A DNA stretch of 64,000 bases from Crambe crambe. Its lineage: Eukaryota; Porifera; Demospongiae; Poecilosclerida; Crambeidae. This document shows, in pieces, positions 1 through 10,855 of this stretch (the stretch's first letter is position 1; each line of letters starts with the position of its first letter). The stretch is from NCBI GenBank assembly GCA_963924555.1, contig OZ004586.1:1860001-1924000 (forward strand), given 5' to 3'. The notes beneath the pieces are model-generated. The model was not told the DNA's origin, made no database searches, and saw only the letters and a list, made by a program, of their open reading frames with translations. Both the position numbers and the translations under genes were made by a program.

Positions 1-417
1 TTGACTAGCTTCATAGTTTCGCCAGATGTATCCTTAACACAAACCTGTTCCATTCATAAGAAATCTAGCTGAGTTCTAATGTGTTTGATCTTTCATTTTA
101 TTCATTGATCATTATTGTCCCATGTCTGTGTTTGTACGTATGAGCTTTTGAATAAATGTGTGTTTTTCATGCCAGTAATAGGCTTTCATGACACTAGTAG
201 TGCCTGCACTCTTCTTCAACAAAACAGTTGTCTTTATTTGCCCATGATCGTTTTATTTCCATATCCAAGAGTCTCTGCTTCCGGTGTTATGCTAGTACAA
301 GGAAATCCTGTCAGGACGTCATCAGTGCACCGCCCCAGGTTGCTATGCAAATATATCTCGGAAATAAACAGATTTCGCGCACGCGTGCGGTTCGACTGAT
401 CCCGGTTATGTACACTA

Positions 418-590
418 CTGCGGTTTTAGGGAATCTTGAAACACTGGTCGTCAACTGTCAAGCAACGACCATAAACTATGCATGCATAGTGCCAGATTTT
501 GGCCTATTGCTCATGCGCAATGACGTTTGCGCATGCCCAGTACACGGTTTTCGCTTGACGGTTGACGATCAATGTTTCCTAAAACCGCAG
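418..590. mobile_element. 173-bp inverted-repeat MITE, putative TA target duplication
   Basis: The ends CTGCGGTTTTAGG and CCTAAAACCGCAG are inverted copies, and similarity continues inward for about 40 bases with mismatches. TA is present on both outer sides (ACTA before, TATA after), as expected for Tc1/mariner-type insertion. No coding capacity. A related end (ggttttagggaatcttg) recurs at about 6140, supporting a dispersed family. Confidence 0.6.
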
Positions 591-1206
591 TATACAATCT
601 ATGGTTTCACTGGGCACCTGCCGCTGCTCTGAGCATGCACGTGGCACTTTGTCTACATAATATATCCTAGTCTGGCGGTGCCGACCCTTTACCTCAAATG
701 GGGGGGGGGAAGGGTCTGGTAACGAATAAAGCCTGAATAGTTAGAGGCTGTAGCAGGGGTAATTATTCTGAGAACAGCTTCAAGATCCAGGCACTCTCCC
801 CTTCTCCTTGGCTGCTATGCTCTTCTACAAACTTATTCTTCAGTCATTTATCAGCCTCCTGTCTCCAAACACACTGAGCCATGGACTAGCAGTAAGCCCC
901 ACCCATCAATTACAAACACACGTGCACGAAAATATTTGTGGTGATGTAATCTGTGATTCGTCTGCACCCAGGTCTTTGTTCGCCTATTGCTAGCTAAGTA
1001 TTACGAGGGTGGGGCATACGCAATTCCGACATTATTTCCAGTCAAAGAAACAAAGATTATCAAAAATGACGGAATTACCCCACACCCCCTGCCTTACCTT
1101 ATAGTTTTGCATGCCAGACGTATTTTTTGCAAGGATCTGGTAACAATCACCAGGTTTCTGTTCTTTCAAAGAATGTGCATCATGTGACTTGTGAGATAAT
1201 AATTTA

Positions 1207-1309
1207 TTTATCTTTTTTTTTAAGCTTTTTTTTATTTATTTTTTTATTGTTGTTGTTTGTTTTTGTTTTTTTGGTTTTGTTTTTGTTTTTTTTTTTGTTG
1301 TTTTTTTTC
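1207..1309. repeat. T-rich low-complexity tract
   Basis: About 100 bases of T runs broken by single G or short GTT steps. It could be a decayed retroposon tail read from the minus strand, but I see no body attached to it. Confidence 0.7.
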
Positions 1310-1802
1310 ACAGTAGCTAGCTAATAACAATTATTCGGGTTGATGATGTGTTGGTCACAACAAATATTGATAAAAAGAACTGAGTAATTTGCCACACAAG
1401 TATACAGTCTAGCTAAAGCTAGCTGAGATGGCTTCGCTGTAGCTTATTCCATGTGCGGCAACCCAGGTGTACTATGGCCGACTCAAGCGCCAAGAAAGCT
1501 CTTGCAGTCCAACTAGTCTATAGCTATTCTGACCTACCTGTTGCAAGACAATCTTTTCCCGAAACAAAGCTCTAAATCTTGCTTGTTTGATAGCCCAACT
1601 TGTTAGCAGCAGCAGAGATTGCTGCACTAACAAAACTCTCTGAGTATAGACAGCCATGGCCGGCTAGATAATTGCTTGAGGCACGTTATTCTGTCGTACA
1701 CCAAGTGTTACCAGACGTAGACGTACCTTCCTCGCAAAAAAAAAGTGCGGCTGGCTAACGAGACTACTTCCTTATGCGCATGGTGCTTTAAAAATTTTAT
1801 TT

Positions 1803-3222
1803 CCGGTGTCGCAGTGAATTTTGTCCCCCCCTTAATAGTGTCCCCCCGGACAATATTCACTAGCGAATAATGTCCCCCGGACAATTTTCACCAGTGAATA
1901 ATGTCCCCTTCGGTGAATAATGTCCCCCAGTTTCACGGAAGATCGATGCCGACGATCGTCTTGCGTGTGCACGCGTTCAGTCGAGGACTCGAGATGGAGG
2001 ACTATGATCAGGTCTACGAGTTTTTATTTTCTGGAAGATATCCTGAAAGCCAATGCACACTTCAAGGTAGCTAGCTATAGCTAGTTGCAATTGGCTAACT
2101 AGCTATAGCTAATATAGCTAGAGACTAGCTAGCTATAATTATTACTTCTCTGTTGTTTTTTTTGAAGATTAAAAGAAGTCTTCTGTTTCATTCCAAATCT
2201 GGAAGAAATGAGTGGAGGCAAAAGTTCCAAGAAGTGTTAAGGAAAAGGAGAGGATAGTTACTCAGAGCTTAATTGTCATGGATCTGTTTTCATTATAAGT
2301 GCAAAATAGTAAAACATAGCTATTCATCGACTCACGATGAAGCCAAAACCAGTAACTATAGCTACACTGTAAAAACAAGAGTGTGTACTTTATACCTCAG
2401 GAATGTTCCCTGTAAACAGATAGGTATGCAGTTCATACCTTACTGTTTACAGAGAACATTCCTTAGATATGCAATACACATTTAGAGTGTATATAATGAT
2501 GTTATTTTTCCCTCTCTCTAGATGAATCCAAATCATTCTAGCAGCTCAAAGAGTTGCTAGGAGGTGGGCACAAGATTGGCACGCAAGAGCTATAAAGGGA
2601 AACAATCATCTTGCATGGGATATAAAATATATCTTTACATGCATTCATTACATTGACCTAACATCAGAAGAAGATCAGAAATCTCAAGGAGTGCAGAGAA
2701 CACAACAACACTGGATAAAATTTGCATCTGATCGTTTGAGCATTATATTATTGGCTGGAGAATGGCTAACAGATGCTGTCATTAACTGTGCCCAAATTCT
2801 TAGTACCCTCATATTGGTGGATTTCAGGAGGTATCTCTTTTGGTGAAGTACTAAATTTTAATATTGAAAGGGGGGGGGGGGGATTCATACAGAAATCATT
2901 GGATCACTATTGTCAAACTACCAAAAAGCATCAATGGTGTGAAGTGGCTCTGTCCAAAATGCAACAGCTGCATGTCATGGATCTAATGTTCCAATTATCA
3001 ATCTATGTTTAAGCTTTTACTTATAGATATAATTGAGCACTTATGGCAGTGCATTTTTGAGGGGAGACAAAATATACTGAGTTGAAAAATGTCCTGGGGG
3101 GACATTATTGACTGAAGGGGGACATTATTCACAGGTAAAAATTGTCCGGGGGGACATTATTCACTAGTGAATATTGTCCGGGGGGACATTATTCACTGGT
3201 GATTTTTGTCCGGGGCACCGGT
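1803..3222. mobile_element. TIR element with tgtcccc subterminal repeats and a protease remnant
   Basis: The left end (1803-1930) and right end (about 3090-3222) are inverted copies. Both carry several copies of a repeat of the form GTGAATAATGTCCCCCCGG followed by ACAAT, and both end in CCGGTG/CACCGG. The interior has coding remnants: a start-like exon at 1993 (MEDYDQVYEFLFSGRYPES) ending at a GT donor, and around 2700-3000 stretches resembling a Ulp1/C48 protease core, with GEWLTDAVINCAQ and NHWITI (the HW of the catalytic His region). Stops and frame changes break it. Ulp1-type proteases occur as cargo in KDZ-type DNA transposons (established); assignment here is inference. No clear target duplication was seen. 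Confidence 0.6.
2359..2490. mobile_element. Small hairpin MITE, TAGCTACACTGTAAAA type
   Basis: Arms GGAATGTTCCCTGTAAACAG and CTGTTTACAGAGAACATTCC flank a short loop, and the outer sequence begins TAGCTACACTGTAAAAAC. A second member with the same terminus lies at 33852-33973. This copy is nested inside the 1803-3222 element. Confidence 0.55.
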
Positions 3223-3882
3223 GTAAACCTCTCGCATGTGCGCGCAGTATTAATCCCACAGGTGCATGATGAATCTATGTTACCTTTGCTCTTGGTATAA
3301 TCATGGCTTTGTGGCTCTCTTGCTGCTTTCTCAAATGACTATAGCTGTTAACTGGCTTACTTTGTAGCCTCTGAAGGCTTTCTTGCTACTTAGCTAGCTA
3401 TATGGCTTTTTTGTTGGGTATACCTTTTCAGACAATCGTTAACTTATCTGTATGCAGTAGCTGTAATTTGTGCCAAGTGAATGCAAACTATAGCTATATA
3501 GCAGCCAAGTAGGGGAAAATATACAACTGTTTTTTTCTGTGCACAAATATTCAATGAGCAGAAAGACATACTAGCTAACTATAATTAAAACTCACCTCTG
3601 AGTCCATGCAAATTCTGTAGCTAGCTATAGTTATCAATAATATCACTGCAATTTCTTCCGTTGTGCACAAACAAGCTTTGATCAACCGTGGCATACAAAC
3701 TACTTGACAGTAATACCTGATGAGTGTGATGAGTTCACATCCTTTTAAGTACTGTAGCTATATATTACTGCATAATCAGGTCATGTGCTTTTGAATATGA
3801 TTTACTATACAAGAGTTAATTATGTCTGACTGGAAATAGCTATAGCTACTCTGCATGCTTCCTAGCCAGCTGTATTCATTTA

Positions 3883-4303
3883 TGTCTACTGCATAAAAAT
3901 GCAGCCAGATGGCTATACATGAATATCCTAGCTGCATATGCTTCAATATTCACAAAACCTTCAATGCCACACATATATATAGCTATAAGTAACTGTATAC
4001 TGCTCAACCATGATCCTTTGCACCCCCCATACCAAGTTACATAGCTACTAAGTAGGAAAAAAGTGTAATGTAACTAATTAAATGAATACTTCCCCGAGTA
4101 CCTCAGTGCTTCACTACCATTATACGTATTCATTATGTGCATGCATGTCCACTGCATAAAAATGCAGCCAGATGGCTATACATGAATATCCTATATAGCT
4201 GCATACTTCAATATTCATGAAACCTTCAATACCACACATAGCCATAACTGTACTGCTCAACCATGATCCTTTGCACCCCCATACCAAGTTACGTAGCTAC
4301 CAA
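3883..4303. repeat. Direct tandem duplication, unit about 260 bp
   Basis: 3883-4052 and 4146-4303 share long near-identical runs (for example gcataaaaatgcagccagat and tgatcctttgcacccccat) in the same orientation with small indels. This is a local duplication of non-coding sequence. Confidence 0.8.
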
Positions 4304-4773
4304 GAAAAAAGAGGAAATATATAATTAAATAAATGCATGTTTCTTCCCCAAGTACCTACCATCACATATCTAAGCAACTTCATGATATTACTCTGTATGC
4401 TTCCTGACCAGCCTTGTATCAGAGAGTACAATAGTACTTTCTAAGTAGGGATGGCACGGATCGCCCCATTGGACTAATACTTAGTATTTTCTTTCATAAC
4501 TCCAGAATACTTCTCTTCTACTATCAATAACTCCTGTCTTCAAGACAGAACACCTTGGATGTGCTAGGACTCAAGTATAAAGACCAGAAGACAACACAGT
4601 TACAGAACCTTCTAAAATCGCCTTTTTCATGGATCTAGCTGGTTGTTCATCATTATCATCATCATCAAACAACGTATTTCAGAAATGGTTCTTATACCAA
4701 TCTACTCAGAAATGACTGCGCTATAATCCTTTACCTTTAACTTGACATGCATGTTCAAAAATAAGTTGTCATT

Positions 4774-5120
4774 CAGTGGCGTAGGAACAGGGGTGGCCAG
4801 GGTGGCCAGGGCCACCCTTAATTTTTGAGGCAATGAGTATTAATAATTAGCAGAGCCCTGCACGCACATAACGCAACCCCAAAAGAAGAAAAGCTGGACT
4901 GGCGACCCAGACTAATAAAAGTGCTTGTGGTAAGAATTACTTCCCACAAACCATAGTCATGTTATTGACACATGGTTGGATGTCATTGAAGCAGAAGAAA
5001 TTATATATAGTCAGTTTTTTTAGGACACCACTGGAATCTTCAGACCCTCAAGGTTAGCATATAGCTTTCTGCGCGGATTATCTAGGCCACCCTAAGGAAA
5101 ACCATCTTCCTACGCCACTG
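4774..5120. mobile_element. hAT-like MITE (CAGTGGCGTAGGA termini)
   Basis: The element starts CAGTGGCGTAGGA and ends TCCTACGCCACTG, a perfect 13-bp terminal inverted repeat of the CAG...CTG kind typical of hAT elements. It is 347 bp and has no transposase. I could not see a clean 8-bp target duplication. Confidence 0.65.
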
Positions 5121-5239
5121 CATGCTAGCTATACAACACGCAATGTTTATTCGAACGGAACGTGAATCCACTGTACCCTGCCCCATGCATGCGCACGTGT
5201 GCCTATTAAAACTAAACAATAGTTATAAAGTAATAACAT

Positions 5240-5930
5240 GCACCATAGTACTAGGGTATGTTCGTGTAACATATTCAATCGGCGAGCGAGCGAAGCAGTT
5301 GGTCAAAGTCATTTGTATTTTGACTTAGCTATTGGGCTAGGGCTAGAGGCTGCATAATGCTTGCTTACCACAAGCACTTAGAAAGCCAAGCGCCTACAAT
5401 CCACTTAGCGCCTCTATGACTAAATTCTGTAGAAAGCAATAAGCTCTAGCTGTTTATTCTAAGTCCTATGGGCATGTTTCATTTGTGGGGTCAAAGGTCA
5501 AACGAACGTATGCGCATGCGTATTATTAATTATGCCCGCTAGCTATTGACGTACCAAATATATATCGCGAATCTCAATTTACATCACTGGTGTACGTGTG
5601 TGGCTCGCTCGCTTCGCTCGCTCGCCTAACTAGGGTATGTTCGTGTAACATATTCAATCGGCGAGCGAGCGAAGCAGTTGGTGAAATCATTTGGGCAAAG
5701 ACATTGCAGTGGTTGTGGCAGCTGCATACACAGGACTGGAGGCTGTATAATGCTTGCTTACCACAAGCACTTAGAAAGCCAAGCACCTACAATCCACTTA
5801 GCGCCTCTATGACTAAATGCTGTAGAAAGCAATAAGCTCTAGCTGCTTATTCTAAGTGCTATGGGCATGTTTCATTTGTGGGGTCAAAGGTCAAACAAAC
5901 GTATGCGCATGCGTATTATTGCAGCGAGCG
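5240..5930. repeat. Direct duplication, two copies of about 290 bp
   Basis: The block from ctagggtatgttcgtgtaac through ttaccacaagcacttagaaa to gtatgcgcatgcgtattatt occurs at about 5250-5530 and again at 5632-5920, about 96% alike by eye, with one short extra segment in the second copy. Parts recur inverted at about 8340-8390 and 8618-8700. Confidence 0.8.
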
Positions 5931-5974
5931 AGCTGACTCTCAGGTCATGACTCATTGAAATTTTAAATATATGT

Positions 5975-6076
5975 AATAGTTATTAACCAAGCGCTAGGTT
6001 TGTAGTTGAATTATAAGCACGAGGGGCGAGTGCTTATAATTCACTACAAACTGCACGCACGCGGTTAATAACTATT
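5975..6076. repeat. Interrupted palindrome
   Basis: AATAGTTATTAACC at the left and GGTTAATAACTATT at the right are inverted copies, with inner arms GAATTATAAGCAC and GTGCTTATAATTC. It looks like a small foldback element. Confidence 0.6.
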
Positions 6077-7429
6077 TTATAGCCCGCGCGAGTGTACTAC
6101 GCATGCTCAGTGCTTCTGTCTCTATAGAGATGTACAGAGGTTTTAGGGAATCTTGCAAAAATTGGTCGTCAGGCCTCGGACTACTACGCATGCGCACTGC
6201 TTGAATTTTTGAAATTATGCTCAGATTTGTTCAGGACTTTAGAGAAGTAAGCTTTGAAGAGCTAGCTAGTGACTGTTCTAGTATAGTTCTAACCTATTAG
6301 CATGCTATTCACCATCTCCGGTGAGATTTTCGAGGCTCAAAAATTGAGCATGCGCGAGAATGCACACTCAGCATTTTGCAAACCTCTGTAGCTACTTTTT
6401 TGGCTACTTACAAGAATATGGCCATCCCACTTCAACACCGTAACTCATACGGTACTGAACTATCTTTCAGTCAATAATCCACCCACTCACTGTGCTTTAG
6501 CTTGCTCACATAAGGTAGGGGCACAGAGTCATAATTAAGGTTGGACGCTGAATGGCAAGTAGGACAGCTAGTGCAGAATACCAGCCATGCTGTTACACAG
6601 CTCGCAAGTTCTGCCTTTTATGCTGGCTGCACTACTCTCTGAAAAGCTTGTTGGGTTTGAAATGTGGAATGTGATCAATGCGCACCGTGTTCAATGAATA
6701 ATATTAAAATTCTTTTCTGAGAGTAGTTAGTATAAGGACAGAACTCTATACTGTCACATACACCTTTCAGTCTAGTCACAACTCCTTAAAAGTGCAATAT
6801 CAACTTTGCAGAATCTATATCTAACTTTTCCCTGTAAATACCACCCCAGGCTACAATTACATGCACTGTATCACATTTATAAATCCATGTAAATCGGTCC
6901 GTTACCATGGCAACGGGCTATAAATATATATTATATATATATCAGAGAGTGCGCTAGCACTCTCTAAGTAGGGATGGCGGGTCAAAGGTCATAAGACTGT
7001 ATAAACTAAAAACTCTTCTTTCTCTTCTACCCTTACTCTACAGGTTCTCAGAAGGCTACAGTGAATTATTACATCTACAAAGAAGAGAGGAGAATGTTCA
7101 AAGACCAAAAATTCATTCGCTAACATGAGAAAAAAACGATGTCTAAAATTGACTTTTGTTCTTTTTCTTTATAATAATAATAATAATAATAATAATAAGA
7201 TCGACGTACCGGCTTACTGGCTATAGTCATCAAAAATCTGCTTTGGCCATCTGTTAGAGCGGCACCTAGAGGCTGATCTTTTGCTATTAGTTTTGACTAA
7301 GGCTCTACTTCACTATTCGAGCACTCGGAACACCTAAATCTTTCGACGCCATTTTGAAGCGCATGTCGGTAGGGGGCGGGGTTATGGGCGGAGCCACGTA
7401 AGCTTCTTAAGTTTAGCTAGCTAAGCTTA

Positions 7430-7819
7430 GGCCACATCAACTTAATTACTTGTTTATCATCCCCTCCCTCTCCTAATTTTTGCTCTTCTGGACTTTTAAT
7501 TTTATTTCTACTGAGCATGCGCATGGTGTGCTCTATTTGAAGTTCAGGTGTGTGATTTTAGTTTTGGTGGCTATTAAATTATGGTTTGTTATTCTCAAAT
7601 ATAATAAAGTGTGCAGGAACTTCAGCTTCTTTTTTTAAAATTAAAATTCAGCTTTTTATGCATATTTCCATGATATCCATGTTTATACTCGTTTGCTTTT
7701 TAGATCCTGTATAAATAGTTGCCATGGAAACCAATAAAAAATAAAAATAAAAGCCTCCCCCCCTCTCCTATTTTTTGAAGAAATTAGGATGATAAACAAG
7801 TAATTAATTTGATGTGGCC
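7430..7819. mobile_element. PIF/Harbinger-like MITE, copy 1
   Basis: Termini are GGCCACATCAACTTAATTAC and the inverted TTAATTTGATGTGGCC. The 3-bp TTA is duplicated directly outside both ends, as expected for PIF/Harbinger insertion (TWA target). A second copy in the opposite orientation with a TAA duplication sits in a GMPPA intron (50147-50490). No coding capacity. Confidence 0.75.
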
Positions 7820-7960
7820 TTAGCTAGGTCTTCAGTTTAATCGTTTAGCTATCTGATGATGTTCCAGTCACTCCTTGCTGAATTACAGTGCTCACCCTCA
7901 ATTCTTTTATACATACACAAACTAATATTCAACTTCAAGAACTAAGAAAAAAGGATAGAA

Positions 7961-8209
7961 ACAAGTGAGTGCAAAAAATTTCTTCTAAATAAAAAGGATA
8001 GCCTAAAATCTAGCTGGGCTATATAATGTACTGCAGCCTCGTATGAATACAATCCCTACTTTTACAACTGCCGTAGCTAGCTATAGGTAGTGGATGTAAA
8101 TGTAGGGATTGTATTCATACGAGGCTGCAGTACATTATATAGCCCAGCTAGATTTTAGGCTATCCCTACTTAACCTTTTTATTTAGAAGAAATTTTTTGC
8201 ACTCACTTG
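7961..8209. repeat. Foldback element with arms of about 100 bp
   Basis: Left arm 7961-8060 and right arm 8102-8209 are near-identical inverted copies (outer ends ACAAGTGAGTGCAAAAAATT and AATTTTTTGCACTCACTTGT), apart from a 10-base insertion in the right arm. The loop is about 41 bases. High arm identity implies a recent origin or arm-to-arm conversion. Confidence 0.85.
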
Positions 8210-9024
8210 TATATCTAGGTCTACACTCCAAAATGCCCCAGGCGTACATACGTGGTACGTAGGTATGTGTCCCGAAATAGTAGCGCTGTGCGTGTGCATA
8301 ATGCGGCATGCTCTAATTGTAATCAAGCTAGATTGTTTTCTACAGCCTAGGCGCTTGGCTTATCTAAGTGCTTGTGGTAAGTATTTACAGCTTTCTATGT
8401 ATGGAGATTCCTGGTTGGAACCACAACTTACATGACTCTTGTCTCTGACAGCAATATCAAGCACTGGAGCCTATCAGCTGCTCACTTGCTCACTGTCAAA
8501 TTAAGGCTCTAGGCTTATTTAAGTATTTTGTTATATATAAACTCAACAGCAAAATCTTTTAAAGAGTTGTAGCACTAACTTGCTTGCTCGCTCGCTGTCA
8601 AAATTAATGTTGCACATTGCCCTAGTTAGGCAAGCGAGCGAAGTGAGTGAGCCACACACTAATGATGTAAATTGAGATTCGCGATATATATATGTATATT
8701 TATTCTTACAGACCACGCCCACTAGTACATTTTCCCCATAGACAAGCCGTTGAATAAATCCTCATATTCAACGTTATATTCAACGGTCTAGACTAGCCTA
8801 GTAACCTTTTTGGCCAACATTTCTGAAGATGATAGGCAAGTTTAATTGAATCTTACAGAGGTTAGTCGGGTAGGGTCCGTAGGCTGCTAGGTTTATCTAA
8901 AGTGCTTCATGGTGAGTATTACAGGTTCTCATAACAGCTTCCTACAGATGTATGTTTACATGACGGCTATAAACACTCCTTAGACTTTAGTTGTGACATA
9001 TGTAGTGCACTGTAAGAATAAATC

Positions 9025-9126
9025 ACTTATTACACTCGTCAGCTGTGAGATATGGCGAGATATTTCACTCGGGCCTTCGGCATGTGAAATATTTCCCCAT
9101 ATCTCATGCTGACTCGTGTAATAAGT
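9025..9126. repeat. Hairpin with arms of about 45 bp
   Basis: ACTTATTACACTCGTCAGC at the left is matched by GCTGACTCGTGTAATAAGT at the right, and inner segments TGTGAGATATGG / CCATATCTCA also pair. No coding content. Confidence 0.75.
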
Positions 9127-9362
9127 CTTATATATATCCCACCTAATACATTTATTCCCATAGAGAAAAGTGCTCTTACTGTCATAAATTCCCTCCCTTA
9201 GGGTAAAATGCGTTATGACTCATAAACGCACTGTTCTCCAGGCTATGAATAACAACATTTTTAGGTTTTCTGAAGCTGACTGTTGCAGATGATAATGAAG
9301 ATAGAGATAATGATCAGATAACATTGTCATTAACTAGCTATTACTAAAGAGTATCTCTGTAT

Positions 9363-9466
9363 TCCCGGACTCTCGGAAAAACTTCCCGGACTCTCGGAAA
9401 AACTTCCCGGACTCTCGGAAAATATCCCGGATTCACGGGATAGCAATCCCGGATTCTCGGAATAGT
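9363..9466. repeat. Minisatellite, 21-bp unit
   Basis: Three near-perfect units of the form cccggactctcggaaaaactt followed by two diverged units (cccggattcacgg, cccggattctcgg). Confidence 0.85.
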
Positions 9467-9519
9467 ATTCTCGCCCAGGATGACACCGAGGGCCACCATA
9501 GGAATGCAATGACGACTGG

Positions 9520-10855
9520 GGGAGTCATTTTCCTATGAAGTGTAATTTGTGTCAAAATTCCATATACACCAAACACTATTGCAATTCCAATTTGCTATGC
9601 GCTAAACAATATTCCACTTCGAGTTCCTCTGTGATAAACCATAGATATTAGACACGGAACAGGATTGGAAACTGCCTACGTCATGTGACGTCACTCCCAT
9701 TAAGCTAATACATTTCGCGCATGCTATCCGCGTTGTAACCATAGAAAATTTAGCCCTATTGTCGCAATACATTTTCTGAGGAAGAGAGGTACAGACTTTG
9801 TGGGACTAGAGCTACGAGTACAAGTGTTTTTCTTGCAATTTTATCCTATAGAAGTTTGGAAGGTAAAGTTTCTTACTGGAATAGACTGAAATAAAGAGTG
9901 TAATAACTGTTTTTGGTGTAGGATATGTTGCTAAAGATTTTATAGGCCTACCAATTTGTGGGACTAGAACAGGACTCATATAAATTTAGAAGTCAAGCGT
10001 TTGGTATCTTTTAGTAGTATAATAGTTTGTCTATTGGATGATATATGTTATATTGATTCATAGCTGTTAGTTGTTTTTTTTTTGATTGCAGTGTTAAACT
10101 ATGGGTTAAATAGTTATTATTATTACATTTCTATTATTTATTTCCATTATCATGTTTTATTATCCACTCCATAAAGCTCTCTGCACAAGAACGGGCATCT
10201 ATAGATGGCTGGAGAGGAAGACTAAACTCTTCATCTTTCAAAACTTGAGATACTGAATCTCTCATAGATTTATACTATCTAGCTAGATCTAGTCTCATAT
10301 TAAATTTTATTATTTTTATAAAAGCACAACATGGAAACACTCTAGTCCAGCTAATATTAAGCTACTAAACTAATATTCGCTCTGATATCTTTTGCAGAAC
10401 TCATTCTTAACTATTATGTGGTAACTATGCATTCATATCTCGCGCCAAAATTTCCCGGCAAACACGGATAGCACGCGCATGGTAGTATTAAGTTTCCAAT
10501 CCTGTTCCGTGTCTAATATCTATGGATAAACACATTCCAATTCCAATTCCTTTTAGGTGAACGCGATTCGAATTCGAATTCGATTTCTAATTCGAATTCG
10601 AATTGCGAAATTTTTTCAACACCGCACGCGCACCAATTAATAATGATTGGAACTGAGATCGAGAATTGGTTCTGCACCATTTTGTGTCGGACGATACCTT
10701 ACCGGTCGCGAGTGCCAGAAGGTACTTTTGCTGATTTAAAACAAAATTGCTGCTATGCTATGACACTGACTATATAGCAGCTGGATCTGTGCTGGGTTAT
10801 AATCAAGTATAGAGCATAGCAAAATTCAGGAGAGCTTGCAAACTTACATGCAGTC
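9520..10855. repeat. Dispersed repeat, inverted paralogue of 16300-16740, split by an insertion
   Basis: 9520-9638 plus 10526-10855 match the reverse complement of about 16300-16740 over several blocks (tgtaatttgtgtcaaa, caatttgctatgcgctaaa, GAATTCGAATTCGATTTC, attaataatgattggaac, aggagagcttgcaaacttac). The 16-kb copy is continuous where this one is broken at 9638/10526, which defines the insertion listed separately. Confidence 0.8.
9639..10525. mobile_element. 887-bp non-autonomous TIR element with empty-site proof
   Basis: Ends are CCATAGATATTAGACACGGA and its inverse; the inverted repeat is perfect for 35 bases, with further weak pairing inside (tgctatccg). ATAAA flanks both sides (9634-9638 and 10526-10530). 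The paralogous site near 16630 has a single ATAAA and no insert. No coding frame of note. A 5-bp duplication does not by itself fix a superfamily. Confidence 0.85.

Larger units (their letters stand above)
1..1800. other. Intergenic, repeat-rich, no supported gene
   Basis: I see no credible coding exon here; open frames are short and lack family motifs. The stretch holds a 173-bp inverted-repeat element (418-590), a G run near 701-709 and a T-rich low-complexity tract (about 1207-1309). The phrase gccgaccctttacctc at about 677 recurs at about 16172, so part of this is dispersed repeat. Confidence 0.6.
3223..7429. other. Intergenic, tandem and dispersed repeats, no supported gene
   Basis: No exon with family motifs was found. 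Contents: a direct duplication (3883-4303), a hAT-like MITE (4774-5120), a direct duplication with GCGAGCGAGC words (5240-5930), a hairpin (5975-6076), two copies of a tctaagtagggatgg repeat (about 4440 and 6960) and an ATA/TAA microsatellite (about 7170-7198). Confidence 0.6.
7820..9360. other. Intergenic, foldback elements, no supported gene
   Basis: Contains two strong hairpins (7961-8209 and 9025-9126) and, at about 8618-8700, an inverted copy of 5555-5640. I see no coding exon. Confidence 0.55.

Noticed and set aside
228..632. 134-codon frame at the window start
   Set aside because: It runs through a MITE with inverted ends and matches no family.
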